Below are positions 26,326-35,160 of a stretch of 64,000 nt of DNA, piece by piece. The notes under the pieces are model-generated. The model did not search any database, was not told where the DNA came from, and was given only the letters and a program-made list of their open reading frames with translations. The first letter of the stretch is position 1; each line of letters opens with the position of its first letter. The DNA comes from Rubrivivax sp. (GTDB lineage: Bacteria; Pseudomonadota; Gammaproteobacteria; Burkholderiales; Burkholderiaceae_C). The stretch lies in NCBI GenBank assembly GCA_027484825.1, contig JAIXSE010000018.1, forward strand, positions 124,001 through 188,000. Direction: 5' to 3'. Made by a program: the position numbers and the translations under genes.

Positions 26326-27644
26326 CGTGCGGCTCCGCTGGCCGCCGGCGCGGCTTCCGCGCGGCCACCGATCATCAGACTGATTTCGACGCGCCGGTTC
26401 AGCGCGCGGTTGGCAGGGGTGTCATTGGGCGCGACCGGCTCGGCATCCGCCCGGCCTTCTGCCCGCACCCGCTCGGCGCCCACCTGGTGGGCCATCAGCA
26501 GTTCCGCCACGGTATGCGCCCGTTCTTCCGACAGATGCCAGTTGGACGGGAAACGCGCCGAGCGGATCGGCTGGTTGTCGCTGTGGCCGGTGACCAGCAC
26601 CTGGCCCTGCACCTTGCTCAGCGCATCGGCAATGCGCAGCATCAGCGGCTCCCGGTCTGGTGACAGCGTCGCGCTGCCGCCGGCGAACAGGCCGTCCCCG
26701 CGGATCGTCACCACGCTGCGGTCGACCTCGTCCCGCACCGCCACCAGGCCCGCCTTGATGTCGGACTGCAGGAACTGGGCCAGGCGCGGCTTGGCCAGCG
26801 GCGTCGGCGGCGCCACCACCGGCGGTGTGAGGCGCAGCGACTGGATCTGGCCGAAGACCGGATCGGAGCGCTCGGCCAGCGACAGGGTCAGCATCAGATA
26901 GGTCCCGGCCAGCACCAGCGCCACCACGGCCGTTAGTGCGGCCAGCGGCAGCCAGCCCAGGTGCCGGCGCTTTTGCGTCGCCTCCACCTGCCAGTGCTCG
27001 GCCAGCGCGGGGGCATAGTCGCCGCGCTGCTGCTTGAGGATCTGCGCCAGGCGGTCCCGCACCGCTTCCAGCTGCGCGCGGCCGTTGTCGATGACGCGGT
27101 AGCGGCCTTCAAAGCCCAGCGTCAGCGCGGCATAGATGACCTCCAGCAGGTCGCGGTTCTCGTCCGGCTTCTCGGCCAGGCGGGCCATCAGCTGGAAGAC
27201 CTTCTCGCCGCCCCAGGTCTCGTTGTGGAACATGGACAGCAGGCTGTGGCGCGCCCACACGCCGGAGCCGCCCCAGGGCGTGTCGGCGGCGGCTTCGTCC
27301 ATCATCGTGCACAGCACGTAGCGGGTGGCCATGATGCGTTCCGGCGCAATGCCGGCGGACTGGGCCTGTGCGGCAAAGTCGCGGATGGCCTGGGCCAGCT
27401 GGTTGCGCAGGGCGGCCGGATCGTCGACCCGTCGGGTCGCCCGCAGCGGCGGAATCAGCAGCAGCAGCTTGTTGGCCAGCGACAGCAGCGGATTGAGCCC
27501 CTTGGCTTCCGCATCGGGCAGGGGCTCGCCACTGCCGTCCGGATTCACCGGGCGTGCTGGCGCTGCGCCGCCGGGACGCGGTTTGATGAAGGTGCGCTGG
27601 TCATCGAAACCCGCAAACGGGTCATTGAGCGCGGAGGGGTCCAT
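26322..27644 (-). CDS. tssL: TssL with C-terminal OmpA-like domain
   Basis: DotU-family inner-membrane component of the T6SS membrane complex. It has 440 residues. An N-terminal disordered stretch is followed by the cytoplasmic DotU domain (about 45-220, with LCTMMDEAAADTPWG and LSMFHNETWGGEKVF), one transmembrane helix (about 228-252), and a periplasmic OmpA-like peptidoglycan-binding domain (about 315-430) with VTGHSDNQPI, NWHLSEERAHTVAELL and NRRVEISL. The fused OmpA domain makes it a specialised TssL that can anchor to the wall by itself. It lies 39 bp after tssK and overlaps tssM by 4 bases. Confidence 0.97.
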   Translation of the reverse strand: MDPSALNDPFAGFDDQRTFIKPRPGGAAPARPVNPDGSGEPLPDAEAKGLNPLLSLANKLLLLIPPLRATRRVDDPAALRNQLAQAIRDFAAQAQSAGIAPERIMATRYVLCTMMDEAAADTPWGGSGVWARHSLLSMFHNETWGGEKVFQLMARLAEKPDENRDLLEVIYAALTLGFEGRYRVIDNGRAQLEAVRDRLAQILKQQRGDYAPALAEHWQVEATQKRRHLGWLPLAALTAVVALVLAGTYLMLTLSLAERSDPVFGQIQSLRLTPPVVAPPTPLAKPRLAQFLQSDIKAGLVAVRDEVDRSVVTIRGDGLFAGGSATLSPDREPLMLRIADALSKVQGQVLVTGHSDNQPIRSARFPSNWHLSEERAHTVAELLMAHQVGAERVRAEGRADAEPVAPNDTPANRALNRRVEISLMIGGRAEAAPAASGAAR

Positions 27645-27683
27645 GCCGGCTCCAGAAAGTTAGATCGTTCGTGCGGCCGCCGT

Positions 27684-29084
27684 CTACTGGCGGATGGCCC
27701 AGAGCTCCAGCTCCAGCCCGGGAAAGTCCCCCGCCACATGCAGGGCCATGCTGCCGCTGCGCTCGAGCTGCTTCCACAGCTCGCCGCCGCGGTCCAGCTC
27801 GAAGTAGTGGAAACCGGCGTGGAAGGGCAGCTGGCGCGGCGCCACCGGCAGGGCCCGCAGCGCAATGCCGGGCAGTTGCAGGTTGACCAGGTCGCGGATC
27901 TTGTCCACCGGGCCGAGCTTGGACTGGGCCGGGAAACGCTGCCGCAACTGCTCGGCGCCCACCTGCGCATTGACCGCCAGCACGAAGCTGGCACTGCGCA
28001 GCAGCTCCGGGTCGCCGACCACGGCCGTGCGCACGCCATGGGTGCGGTCCACCAGGTCGATCTGCAGCGCATTGCGCTCCAGCACCACCGACAGCATGCG
28101 GCGCAGGTCTTCCAGCAGCGGCGCAAAGCTGCCGCGCAGGTCGTCGTGCCGGTAAAGCGGATAGTCGCTCGCCAGCCGGTTGTCGCTGACGAAGGTGGCC
28201 AGGTCACCGGCCAGTTGCAGGCAGTCGCGGTGCAGGGTCTCCGGATGCTGATGCGGCGAGCCGGCATGCTGGCGGAACAGCGGGTCGGCGCGGTTCAGCG
28301 CCTGCAGCATCAGGAAGTCCGCCAGTTCCGACACGCCGGTGTTGAGCTGGCCCATGCGCGAGGCCAGCAGCTGCGCTCGCTGACGCACCAGGCCGTGCAG
28401 CAGCGAGGCCATGGCGGCCAGATGCTGGGTGGCGTCGATGCGGGTCTGGGGCGGCACGTAGCTGGTGTCCAGGATGACCTGCTGGTCGGCCCGTCGCTCG
28501 GCCACCCGGGCCACGCCGATGGCGGCATAGGCATCGTTGAGCTCACGTGCGGGCAGCAGGCGCAGCGCCAACGAGCCGGTCTGCAGCGGTTCCGGTTCGT
28601 CACCGATGTTGGTGGCGTCGCGCACGTCCTGGTCGAGGACGCGGTAGCGCATCAGGTCCAGGCCGTCATTGCGCTCGCTGCCGCCGTTGCCACCGAAGCC
28701 GTTGCCGTTGCCAGAGCCGTTGGCCCCGCCGCCCTCGGTGGCGAAGGCCACCTGATTGGTGCCCGGCCGGGCGATGGGCGCGGCCAGGTAGATGATCTCG
28801 TCCTTGAGCGAGGCCGGCACGTCCAGCGGGGGCGGCGCGGCATCGGTCTGGGCGATGTGGAAGGGTGTGCCGTCCGGCAGCACGCCGCGCGCCCGCGTCA
28901 CGCCCAGCCGACCGACCGCCAGCAGCGCCTCATCCAGCTCCAGGCTGGTGAAGCCCCAGCCATGGGTCGCGATGCTGCGCATCCGGCTGTCCACCAGATG
29001 TTCGAGGTAGCGGGTTTCCTGCTGGAAATGGTGGGGCAGCAGGAACATGCCCTGCGACCAGATGACTTTGCTGTGCCAGCTCAC
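27684..29084 (-). CDS. tssK: TssK, T6SS baseplate-membrane connector
   Basis: Trimeric baseplate protein that docks the baseplate on TssM-TssL. It has 466 residues, starting with the family signature VIWSQGMFLLPHHFQQETRYLEHLV, followed by GWGFTSLELDEALL. It ends in the receptor-binding-protein-like domain with HVAGDFPGLELELWAIRQ. A glycine/asparagine-rich insertion (about 115-130) sits in a loop. The start overlaps the tssJ stop by 4 bases. Confidence 0.97.
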   Translation of the reverse strand: MSWHSKVIWSQGMFLLPHHFQQETRYLEHLVDSRMRSIATHGWGFTSLELDEALLAVGRLGVTRARGVLPDGTPFHIAQTDAAPPPLDVPASLKDEIIYLAAPIARPGTNQVAFATEGGGANGSGNGNGFGGNGGSERNDGLDLMRYRVLDQDVRDATNIGDEPEPLQTGSLALRLLPARELNDAYAAIGVARVAERRADQQVILDTSYVPPQTRIDATQHLAAMASLLHGLVRQRAQLLASRMGQLNTGVSELADFLMLQALNRADPLFRQHAGSPHQHPETLHRDCLQLAGDLATFVSDNRLASDYPLYRHDDLRGSFAPLLEDLRRMLSVVLERNALQIDLVDRTHGVRTAVVGDPELLRSASFVLAVNAQVGAEQLRQRFPAQSKLGPVDKIRDLVNLQLPGIALRALPVAPRQLPFHAGFHYFELDRGGELWKQLERSGSMALHVAGDFPGLELELWAIRQ

Positions 29085-29572
29085 GGTTTCTCGATGGTGG
29101 CGCTGACGGACAGTTCGTCAGCCTGAATGCTCAGCTTCTGCTTCTGGCCGACCTGCACCGGCACGACCGCCCGCCAGCGGGCATGTTCCAGGTCGCGATA
29201 GGCGGCAAAGACGGCAATGAAGCGGGTGTCCGCGGCCAAGGTCTTGGAGTAGGGGCGCTTTTCGCCGGGCTGCAGCGTCATTTCCTCGCGCGAGACCACA
29301 TCGGCGCCCAGCTCGGCCTGGTCGCGCTGGTAGAGCGACACGAAGTCGGCCGCATTGAAGGCATTGGCCGTCTTCAGCTCGTACACCCGCACCAGCAGCG
29401 GCGAGGGCCGTTTGCTGACGCTGGGATTCACCGTGGCGCTGGCCGCGATGCCGCCGCTGACCTGGGTGGGTTTGGGCGTGCTGGAGCAGGCGGTCAACGC
29501 CAGGGCAACGATGGCCGCTGCCGCCAGCGCTGCCATCATTGATCGATTGGACACCTTGAACCCGATTCCCAT
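29081..29572 (-). CDS. tssJ: TssJ, T6SS outer-membrane lipoprotein
   Basis: A 163-residue lipoprotein with lipobox LTAC at about residues 26-29 and a transthyretin-like domain (VRVYELKTANAFNAADFVSLYQRDQAELG, EEMTLQPGEKRPY, FIAVFAAYRDLEHARWRAVVPV). It caps the TssLM complex at the outer membrane. It is the first gene of the leftward tssJKLM-tagF operon, so the promoter should lie in 29573-29668. None of the TGACTTT motifs points toward it. Confidence 0.96.
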   Translation of the reverse strand: MGIGFKVSNRSMMAALAAAAIVALALTACSSTPKPTQVSGGIAASATVNPSVSKRPSPLLVRVYELKTANAFNAADFVSLYQRDQAELGADVVSREEMTLQPGEKRPYSKTLAADTRFIAVFAAYRDLEHARWRAVVPVQVGQKQKLSIQADELSVSATIEKP

Positions 29573-29668
29573 GACCGTCCACGTTTGTGTTGGATGGTCG
29601 GAAGGATAGCGAGCGGGGAGGCCTCGGGCGGGTGACTTAGGTAACGCGACGGGGACGCCGGCTGGGCG

Positions 29669-30718
29669 TCAACCGAATCGGTGCAGGGTCCGGCTGCGGT
29701 AGGTCTGGCCCGGACGCAGCACGGTGCTGGGCCAGTCCTCGGAGGCTTCGTGGTGGGGGGAATCGGGGTTGTGCTGGGTTTCCAGGCACACACCGTCGCC
29801 CTGGCGATACAGCTGGCCTTCCGGGCTGGCCAGGCTGCCGTTGAGGAAGTTGCCCGAGTAGAACTGCACCGCCGGCTCGGTGGTGTGCACCTCCAGGCGG
29901 CGGCCACTGACCGGGTCCCGCAGGCGGGCGGCCAGGCGCAGGCTGCCGTCCATCGGCGCGTCCAGTACAAAACTGTGGTCGTAGCCCTGGGCGATCTGCA
30001 GTTGCGGATGGTTCTGGCGGATGCGCGCCTCGATGCGATGCGGCGTGCGGAAATCAAATGGCGTGCCGGTGACTTCGGCCAGGCCCGTCGGGATCATGCC
30101 CGGGGCCACCTCGCAATAGCGGCTGGCCGGCATTTCCAGCTCATGACCCAGGGCGGAGCCACCGCCGGCCAGGTTGAAGTAGTCGTGATGCGTCAGGTTC
30201 ACCACGGTGGCGCGGTCGGTGGTGGCTTCATACTCCACCAGCCAGTCGCGGTCGCCGGTCAGGCGGTAGCGCACGGTGACCTCCAGCCGGCCCGGGAACC
30301 CCTGGTCGCCGTCCGGGCTGGTCAGGCGCAGGCACAGGCAGTCGTCGGACTCCGGCTCCACCGCCCACACCTGCTGGCCAAAGCCCTGCGCGCCGCCATG
30401 CAGGCAGTTGGCGCCGTCGTTGACGTCCAGGGCGTAGTGTTCACCGTCCAGGGTGAAGCTGCCCTGGCCGATGCGGTTGCCGTACCGGCCCACGATCACG
30501 CCGAAATGCGGATTGCGCAGCCGGTAGTCCTCCAGCGTCGGCAGGGCCAGCACCACATTGCCCAGGTCGCCGCGGGCATCCGGCACTTCCAGCCGGGTGA
30601 CGATGCCGCCGAGGTTGATGACCGACAGGCGCAGGCCGGCACCGGTGTCCAGGGTGTATTCGTGGATGCGGCGGCCGTCCGGCATGCGGCCGTAGTCGCG
30701 GATCTGCATGGGCGTCAT
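29669..30718 (-). CDS. galM: Aldose 1-epimerase (mutarotase)
   Basis: Interconverts alpha and beta anomers of aldoses, supplying the anomer that the sugar dehydrogenase uses. It has 349 residues, normal for the family. Visible features are IVGRYGNRIGQG near 75-86, the CLHGG motif near 105, TDRATVVNLTHHDYFNLAGG with the catalytic-region histidines near 175, and VQFYSGNFLNG with the downstream acidic residues near 275-290. It is the last gene of the leftward SDR-lactonase-epimerase group, separated from the lactonase by 124 bp that contain a strong hairpin. Confidence 0.93.
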   Translation of the reverse strand: MTPMQIRDYGRMPDGRRIHEYTLDTGAGLRLSVINLGGIVTRLEVPDARGDLGNVVLALPTLEDYRLRNPHFGVIVGRYGNRIGQGSFTLDGEHYALDVNDGANCLHGGAQGFGQQVWAVEPESDDCLCLRLTSPDGDQGFPGRLEVTVRYRLTGDRDWLVEYEATTDRATVVNLTHHDYFNLAGGGSALGHELEMPASRYCEVAPGMIPTGLAEVTGTPFDFRTPHRIEARIRQNHPQLQIAQGYDHSFVLDAPMDGSLRLAARLRDPVSGRRLEVHTTEPAVQFYSGNFLNGSLASPEGQLYRQGDGVCLETQHNPDSPHHEASEDWPSTVLRPGQTYRSRTLHRFG

Positions 30719-30795
30719 GGGTGATGGGCGGAGAGTGGAAGAAAAGCCTCGGAAGCGCCGCGGTCAAGGGGCCATCGAGGGGGAGTCGAGGCGCA

Positions 30796-30837
30796 GTGGA
30801 GTCGCTCAATGCCGACTGATCGGCATTGAGCGTCCAC
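30796..30837. other. Long perfect hairpin between lactonase and galM
   Basis: A 13-bp perfect stem (CGCTCAATGCCGA at 30803-30815 and its complement at 30820-30832) with a 4-base loop, extended by an outer GTGGA/TCCAC pairing. There is no U-run on either side, so it is more likely an mRNA-stabilising or attenuating element, or a REP-type sequence, than a simple terminator. Confidence 0.7.
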
Positions 30838-30842
30838 GACGT

Positions 30843-31745
30843 TCATCTCAGGGCGAATCGATGTGGCGGCAGGCCGCGGTAGCCCTGTGGGTCCAGCTCA
30901 AACACGGCGCCGGCCAGCGGCTCGTGCTCGCGGTCCTTGCGGGCGGTGGTGACCCACAGCCGGTCCAGGTCCGCGCCGCCGAAAACCGGGCAGGTCGGCT
31001 GGCTGGCGGGCAGCGACAGCCGGTGGGTCTCGCGCCCCTGCGTGTCGAAGCGGGCCACGGCCCCGGCGCCCCACAGGGCGCTCCACAGTCCGCCTTCGGT
31101 GTCGATGGCGGCGCCGTCCGGCTCCACATCATCGCCCTCGATGCGAATATGGACCCGGCGCTCGCCCAGCCGACCGTCGGCGTGATAGTCCAGCGCCCAG
31201 ATGATGCGCTGCGGGGAGTCGGTGTAGTAGAGCGTACCGCCGTCCGGGCTGAAGCACAGCGAATTGCCGATGATGGCCGGTGGCAGCGGTAGCCGCTCGA
31301 TGCGCAGCGCCTCGCGCGACAGACCGTCGACGCGGTAGAAACCGCCCACCGACGCCCCCTGCGGATTGAACATCCCAAACACAAAACGGCCCTGCGGGTC
31401 GCAGCGGCCGTCGTTGATGCGGGTGCGGGGCTCGTCCGCTTCCACCGGAATCAGCGGGCCGACCCGGCCGGTGGAGAGATCAAACAGCGCCGTGCCGGAG
31501 GCCAGCCCCAGCAGCAGCCAGCCCGGGGTGTCGCACAGGGCAAAGCTGGCCAGCGGCTCGGGCAGGGCCCAGTCGGTGACCGAGCCGTCGTACAGCCGCC
31601 AGCGGAACAGCCGGGCATTGTCGATGTCGGTCCAGTAGAGCACCTTGTCGCGCTCGCACCAGAGGGCGCATTCGCCCAGGCGGCTGCGGCTGTCCACCAG
31701 CACACGGGCGGAGGAGGGCGACCCGCCGGTCGCAGCGGCGCTCAT
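30843..31745 (-). CDS. SMP-30/gluconolactonase-family sugar lactonase
   Basis: A 300-residue six-bladed propeller lactonase that opens the aldonolactone made by the neighbouring dehydrogenase (L-arabinonolactone or galactonolactone). Family landmarks include SRLGECALWCERDKVLYWTDI with the metal-ligand Glu, TRINDGRCDPQGRFVFG, IGNSLCFSPDGGTLYYTDS with the ligand Asn, and VEPDGAAIDTEGGLWSALWG with the ligand Asp. The ATG at 31745 overlaps the SDR stop (ATGA) and was chosen over an upstream in-frame start that lies within the SDR gene. Confidence 0.9.
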   Translation of the reverse strand: MSAAATGGSPSSARVLVDSRSRLGECALWCERDKVLYWTDIDNARLFRWRLYDGSVTDWALPEPLASFALCDTPGWLLLGLASGTALFDLSTGRVGPLIPVEADEPRTRINDGRCDPQGRFVFGMFNPQGASVGGFYRVDGLSREALRIERLPLPPAIIGNSLCFSPDGGTLYYTDSPQRIIWALDYHADGRLGERRVHIRIEGDDVEPDGAAIDTEGGLWSALWGAGAVARFDTQGRETHRLSLPASQPTCPVFGGADLDRLWVTTARKDREHEPLAGAVFELDPQGYRGLPPHRFALR

Positions 31746-32497
31746 GCCCAGCCTCCGTCCACCAGATAGTCCTGTGCGGTGCACATGGCGCTGTCGTCCG
31801 CGGCCAGGAACAGCGCCATGGCGGCGATGTGCTCCGGCATCAGCGGCTGCTTCAGGCACTGGTTCTGGTCGATCTCTTTTTTGGTCTCGTCATTGACCCA
31901 CAGCGCCAGCTGTTTCTCGGTCATCACCCAGCCCGGCACCAGCGTGTTGACGCGGATCTTGAAGGGGCCCAGGTCGCGCGCCAGCGAGCGGGTCAGGCCC
32001 TGCACGCCGGCCTTGGAGGTGGTGTAGGCGGCCATGCCGCCCTGCATCAGCATCCAGCTGAAAGAGCCGAAGTTGATGATGGAGCCGCCGCCCAGGGCCT
32101 TCATGTCCGGCGCGACGGCCTGCGCCGCGAAGAACTGGTGGCGGATGTTGACCGCCATGGCGGCGTCCCAGAATTCCGGGGTGACGGTCTCCAGCGCATG
32201 GCGCTTGTCGTTGGCTGCATTGTTGAGCAGCACGCTGAACGGACCGCCCAGCGCCTCCCGCAACTGGTCGATGGCGCTGCGCAGGGCTGCGATGTCGGTG
32301 AGGTCCGCCGCCATGAAGGCGCTGCCCGGCAGACGCGCCGCCAAGGCTTCGCCAGCCTCCCGTGCAATGTCGATGAAACCGACCCGGGCCCCCTGGGCGG
32401 CAAAGGCCTCCACCAGGGTGGCGCCGATGCCGGTGGCGCCGCCGGTGATCAGCACGCGGCGGTCTCGCAGGCTGGGATAGCGTGCGCTGAGGGTCAT
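31742..32497 (-). CDS. SDR-family sugar 1-dehydrogenase
   Basis: A 251-residue short-chain dehydrogenase. It has the NAD(P) motif GGATGIG near 18-24, DLTD near 62-65, LLNNAANDKRH near 85-95, catalytic FGSFSW with YTTSK near 155-159, and a C-terminal YLVDGGW. In this operon it most likely oxidises L-arabinose or D-galactose at C1 to the lactone, the first step of the non-phosphorylative pathway. Specificity cannot be read from sequence. I chose the ATG at 32497, which has GGAG 8 bases upstream. The gene is divergent from the dehydratase across a 213-bp control region with two palindromes. Confidence 0.88.
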   Translation of the reverse strand: MTLSARYPSLRDRRVLITGGATGIGATLVEAFAAQGARVGFIDIAREAGEALAARLPGSAFMAADLTDIAALRSAIDQLREALGGPFSVLLNNAANDKRHALETVTPEFWDAAMAVNIRHQFFAAQAVAPDMKALGGGSIINFGSFSWMLMQGGMAAYTTSKAGVQGLTRSLARDLGPFKIRVNTLVPGWVMTEKQLALWVNDETKKEIDQNQCLKQPLMPEHIAAMALFLAADDSAMCTAQDYLVDGGWA

Positions 32498-32562
32498 GTC
32501 ATGTCTCCGTTCTGATGAGGGCAGTGCGCATCCAGGCAGCACCGCAGGGGCCAATTCATTCT

Positions 32563-32577
32563 ATTAGTCAGACTAAT
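32563..32577. promoter_or_regulatory. GntR/FCD-type operator 1
   Basis: Perfect palindrome ATTAGTC-A-GACTAAT, further bracketed by CCAATT and AATTGG. It fits the FadR-subfamily consensus TNGTNNNACNA exactly (TAGTCAGACTA). It lies between the divergent SDR and dehydratase genes. The likely ligand is the FCD-type GntR protein encoded at 35161-35913. Confidence 0.75.
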
Positions 32578-32627
32578 TGGCGTCGATAACCCGGCTGAAT
32601 CCGGGTTTCCCCGGATATAAGCTTGAA

Positions 32628-32642
32628 TAAAGTAATACTTTA
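32628..32642. promoter_or_regulatory. GntR/FCD-type operator 2 (variant)
   Basis: Palindrome TAAAGTA-A-TACTTTA with the same GT-N3-AC core as operator 1, 65 bases away (about six helical turns). It lies 69 bases before the dehydratase start, beside an AT-rich promoter-like stretch. Confidence 0.5.
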
Positions 32643-32710
32643 ATGAGTGTGGACGCGGCGGACTTCGGCCCACCGAAGCAGGCACGCGTCTTCTGCACAG
32701 GAGACTTCCC

Positions 32711-33640
32711 ATGAGCCACCGCTTTCCCCGGCCCTTCAAGGGCGTGTTCCCCGTCGTGCCCACGACCTTCACCGCCGAGGGCGGGCTGGACCTGGACAGC
32801 CAGAAGCGCTGCGTGGATTTCATGATTGATGCGGGCTCCAACGGGCTGTGCATCCTGGCGAATTTCTCCGAGCAGTTCGTGCTGGGAGACGACGAGCGCG
32901 AGACCCTGACCCGCAGCATCCTGGAGCATGTGGCGGGCCGGGTGCCGGTGATTGTGACCACCACCCACTTCAGCAGCCAGATCTGCATTGAGCGCAGCCG
33001 CCGTGCGCAGGCGCAGGGCGCATCCATGGTGATGGTGATGCCACCCTATCACGGCGCGACGCTGCGCGTGAGCGAATCTGGCGTCTACGAGTTTTATGCC
33101 CGGCTGTCCGACGCGCTGGACATCCCCGTCATGATCCAGGACGCCCCGATGGCCGGCACGCCGCTGCCGGCCGCGTTTTTGGCACGCATGGCCAAGGAAC
33201 TCAAGCAGATCCGCTATTTCAAGATCGAGACGGCGGGCGCGGCCAGCAAGCTGCGCGAGCTGATCGCGCTGGGCGGCGAGGCCATTGAAGGGCCGTGGGA
33301 TGGGGAAGAAGCCATCACGCTGCTGGCCGACCTGGACGCCGGCGCCACCGGCGCCATGACCGGCGGCGGCTTCCCGGACGGCATCCGCCGGATCGTGGAT
33401 GCCTATGCCGCCGGCGACCGCGAGACCGCCGTGGCCGAATACGGCCGCTGGCTGCCGCTGATCAATTACGAGAACCGCCAGGGCGGCATCCTGACCGCCA
33501 AGGCCCTGATGAAGGAAGGCGGCGTGATCGCCAGCGACGCGCCTCGCCACCCGTTCCCCCCGATGTCCGCGCCGGTCCGTGCCGGTCTGCTGGACGCTGC
33601 CCGTCGCCTGGACCCGCTGGTGCTGCGCTGGGCGCGCTGA
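32711..33640 (+). CDS. DapA-family 2-keto-3-deoxy-sugar-acid dehydratase
   Basis: A 309-residue class I aldolase-fold enzyme. The Schiff-base lysine is Lys171 in YFKIETAG, and other landmarks are GVFPVVPTTFTAEGGLDL, ANFSEQFVLGDDER and VMVMPPYHGATL. With the downstream semialdehyde dehydrogenase it fits L-2-keto-3-deoxyarabonate dehydratase, which makes 2-ketoglutarate semialdehyde in the oxidative arabinose pathway. An aldolase role cannot be excluded from sequence alone. A GGAG-type ribosome site precedes the ATG, and the next gene starts 11 bp after the stop. Confidence 0.87.
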   Translation: MSHRFPRPFKGVFPVVPTTFTAEGGLDLDSQKRCVDFMIDAGSNGLCILANFSEQFVLGDDERETLTRSILEHVAGRVPVIVTTTHFSSQICIERSRRAQAQGASMVMVMPPYHGATLRVSESGVYEFYARLSDALDIPVMIQDAPMAGTPLPAAFLARMAKELKQIRYFKIETAGAASKLRELIALGGEAIEGPWDGEEAITLLADLDAGATGAMTGGGFPDGIRRIVDAYAAGDRETAVAEYGRWLPLINYENRQGGILTAKALMKEGGVIASDAPRHPFPPMSAPVRAGLLDAARRLDPLVLRWAR

Positions 33641-33651
33641 AAGGACTCCTC

Positions 33652-35094
33652 ATGAGCAACGAATTCAAGAACTACATCAATGGCGAATGGGTGTCGGGCG
33701 TGGACACGCGGCCCAACATCAACCCGTCCGACACCAGCGACATCATCGGTCACTATGCCCAGGCCGATGCGGCGCAGACCGAAGCCGCCATCGACGCCGC
33801 CCAGGCGGCTTTCGGCGGCTGGGCCTTCAGCACGCCGCAGCAGCGCTTTGATGTGCTGGACCAGGTCGGCAACGAGATCCTGGCCCGCCGGGAAGAGATC
33901 GGCCGGCTGCTGTCCCGCGAGGAAGGCAAAACCCTGCCCGAAGGCATGGGCGAGACCCACCGCGCGGCGATGATCTTCAAGTACTTCGCGGCGGAAGCCC
34001 TGCGGCTGGGCGGCGAAACCCTGGCCTCGGTGCGTCCGGGCGTGAGCGTGGATGTGATCCGTCAGCCGGTGGGCGTGGTGGGCCTGATCGCTCCGTGGAA
34101 CTTCCCCATTGCCATCCCGGCCTGGAAGATTGCGCCGGCGCTGGCCTATGGCAACACCGTCGTCTTCAAGCCGGCCGAGCTGGTGCCGGGCTGTGCCTGG
34201 ACGATCGCCGAGATCCTGTCCCGGACCTCGCTGCCCAAGGGCGTGTTCAATCTGGTGATGGGCGCCGGCTCGCAGGTGGGCGCCACGCTGGTGGATTCGC
34301 CCAAGGTCAAGGCGCTGAGCTTCACCGGCTCGGTGGCCACCGGCCGCCGCATCATCGCGGCCTGCGCAGCCCGCCAGGCCAAGGTGCAGGCGGAGATGGG
34401 CGGCAAGAATCCTGTCATCGTCCTGGATGATGCCGACCTGGACGTGGCGGTCAATGCCTCGGTGCAGAGCGCCTTCTTCTCCACCGGCCAGCGCTGCACG
34501 GCCAGCAGCCGCATCATCGTCACCGAAGGCATCCACGACCGCTTCGTGGACGCGGTGGTGTCCAAGCTGCAGACCCTCAAGATCGACCATGCCCTCAAGG
34601 CCGGCACCGACATCGGCCCGGTGGTGGACCAGCGGCAGCTGGACCAGAACCTGCGCTATGTGGACATCGCCCAGAAGGAAGGCGGCCGCCTGGCTTTCGG
34701 CGGCGACGTGGTCGAGCGCGAGACCCGCGGCTTCTACCAGCGTCCGGCGCTGATCACCGAGACCCGCAACGACATGACCATCAGCCGTGAGGAAGTCTTC
34801 GGCCCGGTGGCCAATGTCATCCGCGTGCGGGACTATGACGAGGCGCTGGCCGTGGCCAATGACACCGAATTCGGTCTCTCCGCCGGTCTGTGCACCACCT
34901 CGCTCAAGCATGCCGCGCATTTCAAGCTGCATGCGCAGGCCGGCATGGTGATGATCAACCTGCCGACCGCCGGCGTGGACTACCACGTGCCGTTTGGCGG
35001 CTCCAAGGGGTCCAGCTACGGGCCGCGGGAGCAGGGCAGTTACGCGCGGGAGTTCTACACCACGGTCAAGACGGCCTACACCTTCCCAGGCTGA
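33652..35094 (+). CDS. 2-ketoglutarate semialdehyde dehydrogenase (ALDH family)
   Basis: A 480-residue NAD(P)-dependent aldehyde dehydrogenase that would convert 2-ketoglutarate semialdehyde to 2-ketoglutarate. Catalytic Cys282 lies in STGQRCTASSR and the general base Glu248 in QAEMGGKNP. The cofactor site shows APWNFPIAIPAWK near 147-159 and FTGSVATG near 224-231, and the late motif EEVFGPV is present. The ATG at 33652 follows AAAGGA and gives the standard ALDH N-terminus. A longer in-frame open stretch upstream overlaps the dehydratase gene and is not credible. Confidence 0.93.
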   Translation: MSNEFKNYINGEWVSGVDTRPNINPSDTSDIIGHYAQADAAQTEAAIDAAQAAFGGWAFSTPQQRFDVLDQVGNEILARREEIGRLLSREEGKTLPEGMGETHRAAMIFKYFAAEALRLGGETLASVRPGVSVDVIRQPVGVVGLIAPWNFPIAIPAWKIAPALAYGNTVVFKPAELVPGCAWTIAEILSRTSLPKGVFNLVMGAGSQVGATLVDSPKVKALSFTGSVATGRRIIAACAARQAKVQAEMGGKNPVIVLDDADLDVAVNASVQSAFFSTGQRCTASSRIIVTEGIHDRFVDAVVSKLQTLKIDHALKAGTDIGPVVDQRQLDQNLRYVDIAQKEGGRLAFGGDVVERETRGFYQRPALITETRNDMTISREEVFGPVANVIRVRDYDEALAVANDTEFGLSAGLCTTSLKHAAHFKLHAQAGMVMINLPTAGVDYHVPFGGSKGSSYGPREQGSYAREFYTTVKTAYTFPG

Positions 35095-35160
35095 GGTTTT
35101 GCGCCTGCCATGGGGCGCACCGGATGGCGGGCGCTCTCAGCCGTGATAGCCTGCCGCCCG

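Noticed and set aside
24445-26901. An 818-codon plus-strand frame opposite tssM/tssL
   Set aside because: It overlaps two certain T6SS genes and shows no recognisable protein features.
29632-29648. GTGACTTAGGTAACGCG near tssJ as a fifth copy of the T6SS motif
   Set aside because: The core differs (TGACTTA-G) and it points away from tssJ, unlike the four convincing copies.
33295-33651. An extended N-terminus for the aldehyde dehydrogenase
   Set aside because: The extra 119 codons overlap the dehydratase gene in another frame and precede a normal ALDH start with a good ribosome site.
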